Origin: Beverwykella pulmonaria
Taxonomy: Eukaryota > Ascomycota > Dothideomycetes > Pleosporales > Melanommataceae
NCBI GenBank assembly: GCA_001599595.1
Contig: BCHH01000001.1
Location: forward strand, 4,307,068-4,371,067
Length of the DNA: 64,000 nt
Direction of reading: 5' to 3'
In this document: in pieces, positions 34,352 through 46,542 of the stretch
How the letters are laid out: each line of letters starts with the position of its first letter
Numbering within the stretch: the stretch's first letter is position 1
Notes under the pieces: model-generated
Database searches by the model: none
The model's input: the letters and a program-made list of their open reading frames with translations, nothing else
What the model was told of the DNA's origin: nothing
Program-made: the position numbers and the translations under genes

Positions 34352-37300
34352 TTAGTATTTCAGCACTTTGCTAGGTGTTGCGTTATGTGATGGGGTTTGC
34401 GGCGCTGGATTTTCTTGAGGGTCAACGACACGGACTCGTCGACCGTCGTCTTTCCTGCCTGGCAGAATGCCTGAGGCTGCCGCTGTCCCGGTAGTTTGGT
34501 TCGAATCCCGGATTGGTGGTGCAGCAGCATCTCCGAGAGCACCCCGAACAGCAGAAACGGCTTTGCTCTCGTTGACTTTCCAGTCGTCACCCTTCCGAAC
34601 CAACTTAGATCTGTCCTTCTCTGCCTTTTTGTCTAGAATCTCCTTAACCTTCCGCTCCCGCCTTCTCCCAGCCACGCAATCGCAAAGGCAACCTTCCGTA
34701 GCACAGGCCCCATCCGAAAGGATGGGATCTATGAACCATGTCGATAAGCAGTTTGTGTGTCCGCCATGCCCGCACAATGGACACCATGTCCAGAGTGTTG
34801 CTTTTGGTGAAATCAGCTTGTCGGGAGTAGAGGGCGATGGAGTGTCTACTTGGCTGTGAATGTCGGGGCCGAAGTTGGATATGAGAGAGGAGCGTTTTCT
34901 CCTGTGCTCCTTATCCTTAAGACTTGAGCGAGTCTTTGCTTTGGCCTTCTTCTTTGCGGAAATGGATTCAAAGGCCGGGTAACGGCCCCAGCAGATTGGA
35001 CATGGTGCTTGAGCTCGTTTGCACGTTTCGCAACGCATCTTGTCTTTGGGATTGTTGATGGGAGACTTGCAACTGAGGCACAGAAGACCTAGTTGAGTAT
35101 CTTTCAATGCTTGCTCATAGACGGCTGGATACGTGGGATATGTGAGACGGCGAAGAGAAGCCGCGGAGTTGAATAAGGAGAGGCTGTGTAATTGAGCATG
35201 GTACGTGTACAGAATAGCTTCCGCTTGGAATGGGTTGATGCCTGTGTCTAGTAAGTGAGTTAGTTGGGTTGATAGGATAGTCTCGGTTCGGGTGGGTGAT
35301 AGGCCCAGTGCTGCAAACGTCTCTCCAAAGGCAGAAAGCACCTCTGCAGTATTGATATCCGACGTTTCGGTTGGAGTTTGTGTTTGAGGAAGCAGGGGCG
35401 CAAGAAGCAGCAGTAGAAGGGACGACGTCTGCGCGTCGGACAGGGTAGTCGTATGAAAGGTAAGGATGCTGTTCAACAGGCCGATCACGGCGAACGCCGA
35501 TCCTTCCTCGGCATTAAAGTGCATGGCCTGGAAGTCTGACAGCAGCAGTGGATCCTCGGCTACTGGTTCAAGTACCGGAAGAGCACTCTCCGTCACAGGC
35601 AGCAGGGTTGTCTGTGGCTTCGGGGGCTGTGGGGATCGAATGTCTTCGTATACATCAGGCACAATGGTACCACTGGCTTCCATGTCAATGCTGGATTCCA
35701 CTGATGAGGCAGACACCTCGCCTCCGCTGCTAGTGTATGCTTCCGACTCCGAACTGTCGTGTCGAAGGAGCTGATTATTTCTCCGAAGATTCTCAATATC
35801 CTGGACGGCATTCTCTCTGCTACTATGTTCTGCCGAGAGGCCCGATCCATTACGGGCCGAGCCTAGCTGGGCACCTGGTGCATCTCGGGGTTCGTTTGTG
35901 CCAATCGGAATCGTTGTGGGTGATATCTGAACGCTCTTACCCAGGTTATCATCCGCCACATCGTGTTGATCTGCGCTGCTGTCTAATTGGGCTATCCTTG
36001 GTTTCCCAAAGCTAGAATCTGCCGGACCATGCGGCCACTTCTCCGGGATCGACTCCATGCCCTGAGAATGCGATTTGCCACTCGCATACGAATTTGGCAT
36101 CGATATCCCCCGTTGCGAGTCCGTCGATGCGGAAAACATGGCAAAACTCTCGTCCGAGTCATGGCGGTCCAGGCGAGGAGGTATCTTGATCCCTTGTGCG
36201 TTAGTGGGTTCTAGGCTGAGCAGCGCCCGGGGAGGTGCTCGCCAACTGCCAATCATGGCTCGACGCTCATCAAGGTCATCTGAAGAGTGATGCCAATTTG
36301 GTCCATGGAATTGTGCAGGGGATTGATTTGCGCCCTTGGGCAGCAATAACCCAGTCTTTTCTGAAGAATGCGGCCCAGCCAATGCAGGAGGGAGTGATAG
36401 CTTGTCAGCGTGATCGGGATCAGGAAGATTATGTAGTGAATGTGAGGAAGAGGCTGTCTGAGGTCGGGCAAGCGGGGTAGCTAGGTTCGATGTACTTTCG
36501 TTTGCGAGAAGCAGTTGACTGGTACCTTGAGACGGTTGCGGTTTGTTGAAAATGGCGTGCAAGGCGGGGTTTGGAAGCGCTGCCTGCTCATCATGTGCCG
36601 TTGACTGCTGAGAGGTTGACTGGGGTACAATGTGGGACGAAGCTGGCGTTGCGGCTATGTGCGCCGTTCGGCGACGCTCCCTGTGTAATTCTGCTCGGCG
36701 TCTGGTCGCAACGGCAATGGATACGCCAACAATCCTCCAAGTCTCTGCTAGCCTGTAGAAAGCGGCTCTTTGTGCATATTCTGCGTTCTGCTCAAAGACA
36801 TGCTGCAAGTCCTGAAAGGACTGAACGGTGGGGGGGTCGGGAAGCGGTATGGACTTGTATTTTTGAGCCAAATAAGCAAATATTTGGACATTGACTGCAC
36901 CGGGTAGTGTGCCTCTAATGGCAACCTGATTTGGCTTGAAAGAGTCACTGTGTATCGCCATGGAATCGGTGAGGAACATGACTTTGGGAGCAGCTTCTGA
37001 AGGAGGGGTGCTGCCAAATGACTTTGCGGATCTGTTGCTTGCCGTACGACCATGGTGTCGCTTGAGTGACGAAGAAAGAAAACTATCGTCTAGGCTGTCA
37101 TCTGCAGAGCTGCGGAGGCTCCCTTTTTCTGGACTACCGCGCTTGTCACGCGTGCTATATGTGTCCGAGTAGTCGAGGTTCGAGCGCTGACGTCCGGGTC
37201 TTCGCTGGGCGAAAGCGCTCATCTCCCCACTTGGCGATACTGCAAAGGCCTGCAAGTTGCGACGATCCACAACCTTTGGGGCTAGATGGGAGTCGTTTTG

Positions 37301-38447
37301 CTGGAAGACCCCCTCGCGCCCAACGGTCCAGAGAGTGTCACGCGAGTGCCAGAGCATGTCAGAAGGCGCAGTAGCGAACTTGTTAATCTCTCGAAAAGGC
37401 AAGTACGGACGCCGAAGATCCCATACGTGAATTGCCGAATGGTCACGGTCATATGAAGTTGCTAGCTGGGTGCATTGGTAGGCACCCTTTTCATAGTACT
37501 CGTCAGACCAGTACGGCGGTCTCCATCTTGCCTTGTAGACGGGGAACGGGGTGGTCAGGACAAAGGCGGGCTTTTGGCGTCTGCCGTCGACGGAGAAGTC
37601 CCATACCTTGACCGTCCTGTCGACGCTGGCACTCAGCAGATGCTTGCCGTCTGGATGCCAATCTATCGAAGTGCATATTCGCTGGTCATGCGCGGTTATC
37701 TTCTGCTTTGGGCCCTTGAGATGGCGGAAGTCCCAACGCTGAATGGTTCCGTTGTCGGTACCAAATGCAAACTCCACCGCATCGGTGGGAGACCATTGGA
37801 CATCGCGGATGCCACCATTCATGCCGGAAAACTGGTCTCTGCTCGGACAGGTCATAATGTCCTTCCTCATCTCTCGGAGGTCCCACAGGCGAACTGTGGT
37901 GTCATGGCTGGCCGAGAGCAGCAAGTGGCCCTGGTGAGGATTGAAGGCAATTTTGTGCACCTGGCGAGTATGCTCGTGCAATCGGGCCAGCTCAACGCCA
38001 GCACGATTGAGGTCATACAGGATGACTTTGCCATTGGCGGCGGCAGTTGCGATATGCGTGCTAAACTGGCCGTGCGACCACTTTACGTCGTGGATCCCCA
38101 GGCCCTCGCGCTGTCTGGAAGCCGCAGAGTTGTGCTCGGCATAGTTGATGACAGCCGCGCGCAGATTGGTCTCCTCGACAATCTTGGCATCCTGGACGCG
38201 GACGGTTTTCAGGATCTCTTTTCCTGCAAGGATAGCGTGGGTCCTGTCACGGTTGATGTCGAGGGCTGAAATGTCAAGGCCAGTTTTATGGCTTGCATCT
38301 TGCGACGAGCCGGTGCGAATGCTACAGGGCAGGACTCAGCAAGAGTGAGGTGGCAGGGCGGGCAGACACGCGAGGCGAGGCTGGACGTATCAAGTGTCGA
38401 GGCGCCAGGTCGAGCGCGGCCACGACCCGGCTTATGCCCGGACGGAG

Positions 38448-38483
<36 letters not shown>

Positions 38484-38796
38484 AGCGCAGCAGCAGCCAT
38501 GGCGGTCGTGCAGGTTCAGGGGCAGTGAACGGTGGAGTGACAGCAGTGAAGGGGGACAGAGGTATCCGTGGTGGTGTGGAGATGACTAATAGAGGACCAG
38601 CTACGTACCCTAGTCTTGGCACCAGCGGGTTCGGACGCCCAGCGTCGAGACGGCTGCCCGAGAACTGCGCGCTTGCCGGCCGGCGGGAGAAGTAGGACGT
38701 GAAGTAGGACGTCTTGGACGGTGGCAGCGGCGGCGGCTCGGGAATGTGCGACTGCTGGACGGCGACGGAGGGCCGCTTGATGCTGAGGTCGGCCAT
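34352..38796 (-). CDS. RTC1: SEA complex WD40/RING protein Rtc1 (Sea2, WDR24-like)
   Basis: Subunit of the SEA/GATOR2 complex on the vacuolar membrane, which relays amino-acid status to TORC1. Exons: 38796-38609 and 38321-34352; 1385 aa. The first exon (MADLSIKRPSVAVQQSHIPE) ends in GG and joins C-ATT-CGC to give the conserved GSSQDASHKTGLDISALDI entry into the WD40 propeller (about 63-420; repeats such as TVRLWDLRE, IQRWDFR, TVKVWDF). A long Ser-rich middle is likely disordered. The C-terminus (about 1145-1280) has CLSCKSPI, CETC, CPIC, then WCPLCGHGGHTNC and GCLCDC, a zinc-binding RING-like module of SEA proteins. The 287 bp intron is unusually long for this window and holds a hexanucleotide repeat. 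The neighbour across a 480 bp promoter, HMT1, is also a vacuolar-membrane protein (inference only). Confidence 0.93.
38448..38483. repeat. GCAGAC hexanucleotide repeat in RTC1 intron
   Basis: Six perfect copies of GCAGAC in tandem (GTCTGC on the coding strand). The repeat sits inside the 287 bp first intron of RTC1, so length changes would not alter the protein. Confidence 0.9.
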
Positions 38797-39276
38797 GGCG
38801 AGCTGTTTCTCGTACGCGGCCAGCAAGCATGGTGCGTCGACGTGTGTGTCGAGGGTGGAGTTGTGGGCGGGCTTTCTCGACGGCGGTGAGCGCACGCAGT
38901 CCGTCAGTGGTGTGAAAGCGCGCAATGGCAATTGGTCGCGGCACGCGCTAAATCGGCGCGGAGGCGTTTGAGGGCTCCGTCGCAAATGTGATAAGACGCA
39001 CGTCTGTGCAGTGCGAGATGCTGAAATGTTCTGGATGCACGCAGGGGAGGGATCCTTGGAATGCCAAGCTTGATAGAGTCCATGCAGAGACGCCACCACC
39101 AGCGCCGATGCGCAAGCAGGGCTCTCAACACCATGTGCTTGTGCTCCAAGTAGTAACACCACCTCTCCTCCCCTCCCCTCCCCTCCCCTCCTCTCTCCCC
39201 CCATCCTCCTCCCCTCCGCCGCCTCCACACCTCACTCGCTTGCCGTTGACGCGCCGGCGAGAAGGCTCTGCGCACC
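38797..39276. promoter_or_regulatory. Divergent RTC1/HMT1 promoter with C-rich tract
   Basis: A 480 bp shared upstream region. On the + strand, 39160-39228 is almost pure C/T, with CCCCT repeated four times at 39170-39190. The complement is therefore G4-A-G4-A-G4-A-G4, a strong G-quadruplex candidate, about 90-110 bp upstream of the HMT1 ATG. Polypyrimidine tracts are common in fungal leaders, but such a regular one is less so. Confidence 0.6.
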
Positions 39277-42244
39277 ATGGCCGAAATGCTATTGTCACAG
39301 AGCAAGCAGCTCCCGGAAGCTACACCGGCGCCGTGGATCTACGCGAGCACGCTTCACATCGCTGTCAAGGTGCTTCACTACAGCTATCCCATCTTTATGC
39401 TCCTTTTCTTCCTTGCTGTCTTCACCGCCCGCAGCATTGTTGTGTCGAGCTCCAACACAAACGTCTCCAAGCCCACCGTGCGAGGCCCCGGAGGCAAGCC
39501 GCTGCCCGCTACCGATCCCACTCGCAACTTCGTCAAACGCCAGGTCAACGACGACGTCACTCGCTCCCAGAAGCTCGTGTTTGGGTGGCTCTCCGTGGCC
39601 GCCGCTGCCACCTTCATTGGCAATGCCATCAACATCATCGTGCACGCCCTGTACGCTCGCAAGGAACGCTGGTGGTGCGGGCAAGCCGTCGTGGTAGGTG
39701 CTAGCCAATACCTACCTTTCCCTCTCTCCCTCTCTCTCTCCTTCTTTCCAATACATTGTGCTCACTCACCCCTTCCAGATCTACATCATTGGCGCCTTCT
39801 TCGTGTACTGCCTGTTCCTCATCTCGCTGATCGACTCCAAACCCTCCCCAACCCTCGCCCATGTTGCGACGTGGGGCGTGGCAGTCGTCCTCGAGATTGT
39901 ACTCCTCGCTCTCTCGCTCGCCATCTACACACACGCACATGAGGAATCCGCTGTCAGCCAGCCCCGCAAGCATTACCGTATGCACATGACGGAGTGGGAA
40001 AGCACCGAAGTGGCCATCGACCTGCTACGTATTGTCATCCTGCTGGCCCTCATCGGCTTCTACTTGGTTTTTGTCACCTGGCCACGCAAAAACAAAGCAG
40101 AAGCGGGAAGTTCAAGCGAGACCGCTTCTTTGCTTGGCAGTGACCGGGACAGCCACACGGAGAATGGTCACGCGAACGGTTCTTATGGCACAGCCCATCC
40201 CGTGGGTGGCAAACACCAGCATACCGAGGGTGCACCGCCCGCTTGGAGTCGGCCTACGGGTGCCCCGTCGCGAAGCTGGTGGGAGTACATCAAGGGCTAC
40301 CACGTCTTTTTTCCATACCTGTGGCCTAGCAGGAATCGCCGCCTGCAATTAGTCGTCATTGTCTGCTTTCTGCTGGTCATCTGCCAGCGCATCGTCAATG
40401 TTATGGTGCCAGACCAGCTTGGGAGCATCGTCAATCGCCTTGATAAGAAAGAGGAGGGGAGCCCCTGGATTGCCATCATGATTTTCATCGTCTTCCGCTT
40501 CATACAAGGCAGCAATGGCCTGTTTGGAGCGCTTCGCTCGGCCCTCTGGATCCCCGTCGGGCAATACTCGTATCGTGAGTTGTCTGTGGCGGCTTTCGAG
40601 CACGTGCATAATCTCAGTCTGGATTTCCACCTCGGCAAGAAGACAGGCGAGGTATTGTCAGCACTGGGAAAAGGAAGCTCCATCAATACCTTTTTAGAGC
40701 AGGTCACCTTCCAAGTGGTACCTATGCTAATTGATCTTGCTGTCGCCATTGGCTACTTCCTCATCAAGTTTGACGCGTACTACGCACTCGTCATCGCTGT
40801 CGTTACCTTTTGGTATATCTATCTCACTATCCGCATGGCCCAATGGAGAGCTGAAATACGCCGAGAAATGGTCAATGCGGATAGGGAGGAGGATGCAGTC
40901 AAAAACGATTCCATGGTTTCGTACGAGACGGTAAAGTATTTCAATGCGGAGGCCTACGAATTCAATCGCTACCGAAACGCCGTCGAGAAATTTCAAGCAG
41001 CCGAGTACCAGGTCCTCTTTTCTCTCAACGTCATGAACATCAGCCAAAACATGGTGTTTATGCTTGGTCTTCTTGTAACCTGCTTCATTGCCGCATATCA
41101 AGTCACGACTGGGCAGATATTAGTTGGCAAGGTTGTCACGCTAGTAACGTACATGGGCCAACTGCAGAGCCCCCTCAACTTCTTCGGTACCTTTTATAGG
41201 ATGATCCAGTCTGCCATGATCAATTCAGAACGGATGCTGGAACTATTCAAGGAGCAGCCTACCGTGGTAGACCATCCAGACGCTGAAAAGCTACCATCAT
41301 GCGAAGGAGATTTGCGTTTCAACGACGTCTACTTTTCGTATGACAACCGCAAACCAGCCCTGCAAGGACTAGATTTCCATTGTGCTCCGGGAACCACTAC
41401 CGCATTTGTCGGAGAATCCGGAGGGGGCAAGTCCACCGTGTTCCGACTCATGTTCCGCTTTTACAATACCATGTCTGGAAACATTCAGGTTGATGGGCGC
41501 GACGTCGAAGACCTCACCATTGACTCGGTGCGTAGGCACATTGGTGTTGTTCCGCAGGATACTGTTTTGTTCAATGAATCTCTCATGTACAACCTTAAAT
41601 ATGCTAACCCTGAAGCCACCGATGAGCAAGTATACGAAGCATGCCGAGCAGCGAGCATTCACGACAAGATCATGATGTTCCCCGATAAGTACGAGACCAA
41701 AGTCGGCGAGCGCGGGCTTCGTCTCTCGGGCGGTGAAAAGCAGCGCGTAGCCATTGCGCGCACTATCCTCAAAAACCCTCGCATCATTATGCTTGATGAG
41801 GCAACGGCGGCGCTTGATACGGAGACGGAGCAGCACATCCAAGAGGCTTTCCAAACGCTTGCTACGGGTCGCACCATGCTCATCATAGCGCATCGACTCA
41901 GCACCATTACACACGCGGATCAGATCCTTGTTCTACACCAAGGCAAGGTGGCAGAGCGTGGGACCCACGAGGAACTGCTGGAGAGGAACGGACACTACGC
42001 GACCATGTGGAGGAAGCAGATCCGAGCGCAGAGAGCCGCTGAACAAGCCAAGCTTCTCAAAGATAAAGCCGATAGACTTCGGAGGGAGTCCAAGGATGGA
42101 ACGATCGGGATGGATGACGGAAGTAGCAGCCATTCCAACTCATCGTCGGATGACGAGAGAATGAAGAAGTCGAAGAAACTAATTTCGAATGGTGACACCC
42201 TCGGGGGCGATGGTCACAACGGCAAGCCTAGTGGACATCCATAA
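39277..42244 (+). CDS. HMT1: Vacuolar half-size ABC transporter, HMT1/ABCB6 type
   Basis: Half-molecule ABC transporter of the fission yeast HMT1/animal ABCB6 group, which moves phytochelatin or glutathione conjugates into the vacuole. Exons 39277-39693 and 39779-42244; 960 aa. An N-terminal membrane domain (about five helices, residues 25-270) precedes the canonical six-helix TMD (about 340-620), a layout typical of the group. The nucleotide-binding domain (about 650-890) has Walker A GESGGGKST (about 682), signature LSGGEKQRV (about 790), Walker B IIMLDEAT (about 808) and H-loop IIAHRLST. The C-terminus is charged and Ser-rich. Dimerisation is expected. It differs from mitochondrial ATM1 by the extra N-terminal domain and the lack of a presequence. 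Its stop codon is one base from the stop of a small minus-strand ORF. Confidence 0.94.
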
Positions 42245-42245
42245 T

Positions 42246-42746
42246 CTAATTGGATAGAATTACCCAGCGATAAAGATTGTCAGCAAATTTTAGACGGACG
42301 AAGTGGTTATCTCGGAAAATTTCTTCTCCTGGTGCCAAAAAGTACTCTTGATTGTTTGCGGGGGTTCCTTTGACGGTTACATGGCTCACGTCTTCTTTAC
42401 GGCTTGGAGGCATTTTCGGCATGGCGTAGGTGGTGGATTTGATTTGTGTACATTCTCGAACGCTTACATTCCTTCTTCCGCTGGTGGACGGCGTTAATGG
42501 CGGTGTGGAGATGCGATTTTCGAGGGCGGCTTTCTTGGCTTTGAGCGTGGGCGGAATGTTGTTTTTGTCGAGTGGGTAGACGGTCGTAACAAGGTCGTGT
42601 GACGAAGACTCCATGGCTGAAGCGATATTCCCTAACAGACTTCCTGAAATGGAGTCTGGGGAATTTACGCCGCGTCCTGAGTGGTGGAGGTGACGAGGGA
42701 GAAGATTTTGGCGCACTGCGGGGGGACCATCGCCACGCTCACGCAC
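42246..42746 (-). CDS. Small hypothetical protein, tail-to-tail with HMT1
   Basis: Open frame of 166 aa; an internal ATG at 42612 (MESSSHDLVTTVYPLDKN) gives 122 aa and may be the real start. The middle has TPPLTPSTSG and a basic patch; the end reads EEIFRDNHFVRLKFADNLYRWVILSN, which looks like a folded beta-type tail. No family was recognised. The frame is open, but its first 44 residues are low-complexity and it contains a GTAAGC site, so an intron could be hidden. If real, its transcript must overlap the HMT1 3' UTR because the stop codons are separated by one base. Confidence 0.4.
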   Translation of the reverse strand: MRERGDGPPAVRQNLLPRHLHHSGRGVNSPDSISGSLLGNIASAMESSSHDLVTTVYPLDKNNIPPTLKAKKAALENRISTPPLTPSTSGRRNVSVRECTQIKSTTYAMPKMPPSRKEDVSHVTVKGTPANNQEYFLAPGEEIFRDNHFVRLKFADNLYRWVILSN

Positions 42747-44239
42747 AGGTATGCCGATGTTTCGGTCGATATGTTATGCTCAATAGAAATATATCTGATG
42801 GAATATTGCTCGCTTGCTTGAGTGACTGAGTAGCGTTAATTACGTAAGTGACATGTGGAAGTCAGGAGATAGGTATTGCACGACTCGGCCAAATGCGGTG
42901 TCGGTACACACAGCACATTCCTGGCCCCAACCTTGACCGCTGACGAAGGTGGCGGCGAGGGGCCGTCGAAGGAGCATCAAGCATACCTTGGTAACGCCAG
43001 TGTTGGCTTTCACCAGCAGGCTGCATACATGCCCAGGCGTCCAAGGCGTTTCCCTCTCGCGAAGCAAACCTGTATGATATGCATGCACGAGTGGTCTCCT
43101 ATCGCAAAACTATTTTATTGTCAATGCCACATGTGAATGATGTCGAATGTGCTGCTGTCCATGGCTTGATGCAAGAAAGTGGCACAGCACCCACCCACTC
43201 AACGCTCGAGATGTGTCTGGAGAATTGGGGACCGCATTGCGTCGCTACCGACCCGACACGCTGGAAGATCGCAGGCCGCGCCGTTGGCTTCGTGAGCTGG
43301 GTCCCAGATGCTCGGGACCATGACATGGCGAACAACAGGTAGGTGCTGTACCTTGCGGAGCGGAACCTTCACTCCGTCATAAATTCTTAATTCGATGTGG
43401 ATCAGCGTGTTGCATATTCTGGAAGAAGACAAGAGTGCAGGAGAGGCAGCGCATATTGCGGGGTCTCACAGATTAATCGCCGATTCAGGATGCTGTGGGC
43501 GAGGAGTTTGAGCGCTTGGGAACGAGGGGATGGTGTGGCGGCTGCAGGCTTAGGATGGATTGCTCCGAGGCTAGTAGATTATGCCTTTCCAATACCAGAG
43601 TTGAGGTGCTGGCAGCTCTGCCATAGTCTCGGCCTCCATCTTCCGCTCTCTCTGACACCATTCCCTCCGTCTCTCCGTCTCCTCTCCCTCTCGGTATTCC
43701 TGTTGAGTCTGTTGCTGCTTTGCTGGTTGTGGAGGGACTGGTCTGTGAGGTCGTACGGCGGGGAGCCCACGCCTCCGCATCCGGCGCATTTCTGCAACAA
43801 AGCCACTACATTCCTGGCCTGACGCAACCGAGTATCGCACGAAGCCGCGCCTGGATCGCAGGCTGGCTGTAACCGACGGTGCCTGGGCAGGTCGTGGGAG
43901 TGATCAGAGACTGGCCTGATCTTGAGCTCTGTCTTGAGCTGCTGTTGCCCCGCTTGCCAAACTACATCTTCATCTTGAGACGAAATCAACTATCCACTTT
44001 TGCTTTTTGGCCGACGTTCGTTTACAGCACCTAGCTTTCTCGAGAGAAACGACTTTCTTACCGTCTTTGTTTGGCGCAATATCCAAAAGAAGAAAGAAAC
44101 GGGCTTCTTTGTCTGCGAAGCTCGTTAGAGGTGGTTGCAATCCCGACGTCGCGGCTCGTACGAGAGATCGCATCAAACCACAGCCCGCTAGATCCGATTT
44201 TTGGGAGCTGCAATCACGGATCCCAAACCAAGGTTCAGA
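42747..44239. other. Intergenic, methyltransferase upstream region
   Basis: About 1.5 kb with no supported gene. A charged minus-strand frame (43571-43840, Arg/Glu/Gln-rich) and an overlapping one (43579-43989) were considered but neither has family support. A CT-rich patch lies at 43635-43700. Confidence 0.4.
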
Positions 44240-46072
44240 ATGCCAAAAATGGGGCCTGAGGAAGCGAATATCGCTATCGTGAGTTTTGCCTCTTTTTTGC
44301 TTATCATTTCAAATCGCTTTTTTTTTGAGTGGGTATATATGTGTGCGGTTTGGAGTTGTTACACCGTCCTATTCCTCTCTGCGCTGCGAAATAAAAAGAC
44401 GGAGTTGTTGTGGAGAGGTGGATAGAGTTGCAACTGGAGACTTTGGCGTTTGAGGGGTTTTCCCATGCTGATTTTCTGGGGGCCGCATAGGATGTAGAGT
44501 ACGACAAGTATCGCGATTCCGACGATGATGATCGTATGACATATACCTCGTAAGTCCACCTCTTCCATTTGCTATCGCGCTGAGCTTTTTGGCTAATGCG
44601 AGATAGTGGGCAGAGCCTGGCATCGAGTGTGACGCGGTATCGATATGAAAATGGACGGCGCTACCACGCATACCGTACGTGCTATCTTAATCTCGCATTA
44701 AAAGTGTCTCAGTATGAGCATGCATGTTAACTATGGTATGAGTAGGCGAGGGATCGTATTATGCGCCGAATGATGATCGGTATTCGACGTATGAGACTGT
44801 TGTGTAAGTTTTTCTCAAGTTCAAGTGCTGGGTTGATATGCTTGGGTGGAAAAATTGGTCGGGTTGTGGAGAGCTGACGTATTGGTGCGAATAGACATCA
44901 TCTATGGCTCCTTACTCTTGACGATAAGCTGTTTCTTGCGCCCATTGAGAATCCAGAAATGATTCTTGATGTAGGGACTGGGACGGGTTTGTGGGCAGTG
45001 TGAGTGGCCATATTTTCAAAAACAAGAACTGGATACTAATGTGCACAGCGATATGGCCGATTGCTTCCCAGGAGCTGAGATAATAGGTACATCAACCCTC
45101 ATCGTTTTCTCCCTCAAAGTCTCACAACATCACATCCAATCCCATCCCTCCCTAACACACCCTCTATCCTCCAACCTCTGCCAGCCTAACACGCCCTAGG
45201 CACTGACCTCTCTCCCACCCAAACTACCACCGCACCCCCCAATATCCGCTTCGAAGTCGACGACGCCAGCTCAGAATGGACATACCCACACTCCTCCTTC
45301 GACTACGTGCATATCCGTGGGCTAACAGGCTGCATCCGGTCCTGGCCTTCTCTCTACTCACAAGCACTCCTCCACCTCAAGCCGGGCGCCTACTTAGAGC
45401 ATGCCGAGTTCAGTGTCGAAACAAACGCGTCTCCTACCTCCACCAATTACGCCGACAAAATATATTCCGCTTTCAGCAATTCGATATTGGACCTAGGAGA
45501 GCAGAAAACAGGGATGACGTTCAAGACGGTAGAGAAGATGAAGGACTGGATGGAGGAAGCAGGGTTCGTGGATGTGGTTGAGCGTAAATTCGTTTGGCCG
45601 ATTGGACCCTGGCCCAAGGATAAAAGGTTAAAGGATATGGGGAGGTGGGGGGAGAGGAATTGGGCGGATGGGCTGGAGGGTTGGGTTTTGGCGCTCTATA
45701 CGAGAGTTTTGGGGGTACGTTACCACTTTTCCTGTTCCTTTCCACCTTTCCCATCCCCCTTCCTGCATCACTTTCCTTGGCCTTGGGACTCTTTGTATGT
45801 GGGAGATTATACGGGATTTTGGTACTGATAAAAAGAGATAGTGGACGTACGAGGAAGTCCAAGCCTTCGTCGCCGAGTTCAAGGCCGTCATCAAAGACCG
45901 CAAGAACCACTACTATCACGAAGTGCGCGTCGTGTACGGACGGAAACCATTTCCCGACGAAATCGTAGCCTCGAAGCAACCCCAAGAGACGAGTACAGAG
46001 GAGCTAGGCCAGCAAGAGTCGAATTTAGGGCAAGAGAAAGCGAATGCGGATCCAGATGCTATGGAAAGCTGA
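44240..46072 (+). CDS. SAM-dependent methyltransferase, LaeA/UMTA-like (TAM domain)
   Basis: Eight exons: 44240-44278, 44491-44549, 44607-44674, 44746-44803, 44895-44999, 45049-45086, 45200-45714, 45842-46072; 370 aa, all GT-AG and in phase. Residues of about 30-75 carry the family entry SVTRYRYENGRRYHAYR and SYYAPNDD. The SAM-binding motif I is ILDVGTGTGLWAVDMAD (about 98-114). Later parts include FDYVHIRGLTGCI and LKPGAYLEHAEF, typical of the fungal UMTA/LaeA-like group, and GPWPKDKRLKDMGRW, VLALYTRVLGWTYEEVQ and NHYYHEVRVVYGRKP. The Glu/Gln-rich tail is low-complexity. Members range from LaeA regulators to secondary-metabolite tailoring enzymes; no biosynthetic cluster is visible nearby, so the role is open. 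The first exon (13 codons) is the least certain part; a second ATG at 44249 is also possible. Confidence 0.86.
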
Positions 46073-46542
46073 CATTTGCTTGTTTGATATGTTCTCACGT
46101 AGAGTTAGACGGTCATTGTCTCAATAATTTTCTGAAAATGGGTGGCGATTTGATTTCCTGTTTGTGGTTGGGTATGACGTTGTTTTAGCGATGGACGGTG
46201 TTATTTCTACTATTTAATGTTCGCAATGACAGATACCCAGGGCTAGAAAGACTGGACAACCACTTCGACTAGGGAGGATAAGCAAGCATCTGGTGTAGAT
46301 TATTATATTGTTTTGCCATTCGCATGCAAGTTCTACAGCGTGTTTGCTGGCGCCATGCTAATCCGTGCCCGAAAGATGCTACCTTACTGCTTGAGGAGAG
46401 TACGTCAGGCGCCGTCTCAGAAACCTTCCGCAAGCGGGACATGGTAAGCGTGGTGCTAACAGACCCCCCGTGGTCTATCAAACATAGGAATGCCAGTTCG
46501 GCCTCCTAACAGTCGGGTCTGGATGGCTTGGACACGAGGCTT
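46073..46542. other. Convergent 3' region of methyltransferase and RPN11
   Basis: About 0.47 kb between two 3' ends. It contains no frame with family features. TTTAATG- and TATTATATTG-like AT patches may carry polyadenylation signals. Confidence 0.45.

Noticed and set aside
34495..34515. GGTTCGAATCC, a perfect tRNA B-box
   Set aside because: It lies inside the RTC1 coding exon, and the 50 bases upstream cannot form acceptor, D and anticodon arms.
38209..39228. 339-codon minus-strand frame over the RTC1 start and promoter
   Set aside because: It overlaps RTC1 exon 1 in frame only for the MADLSIK part; the rest runs through the intron, the promoter and a C/T tract and is low-complexity.
43571..43989. 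Charged Arg/Gln/Glu-rich minus-strand frames
   Set aside because: Two overlapping frames look equally plausible, both low-complexity, with no family motif and no clear start.
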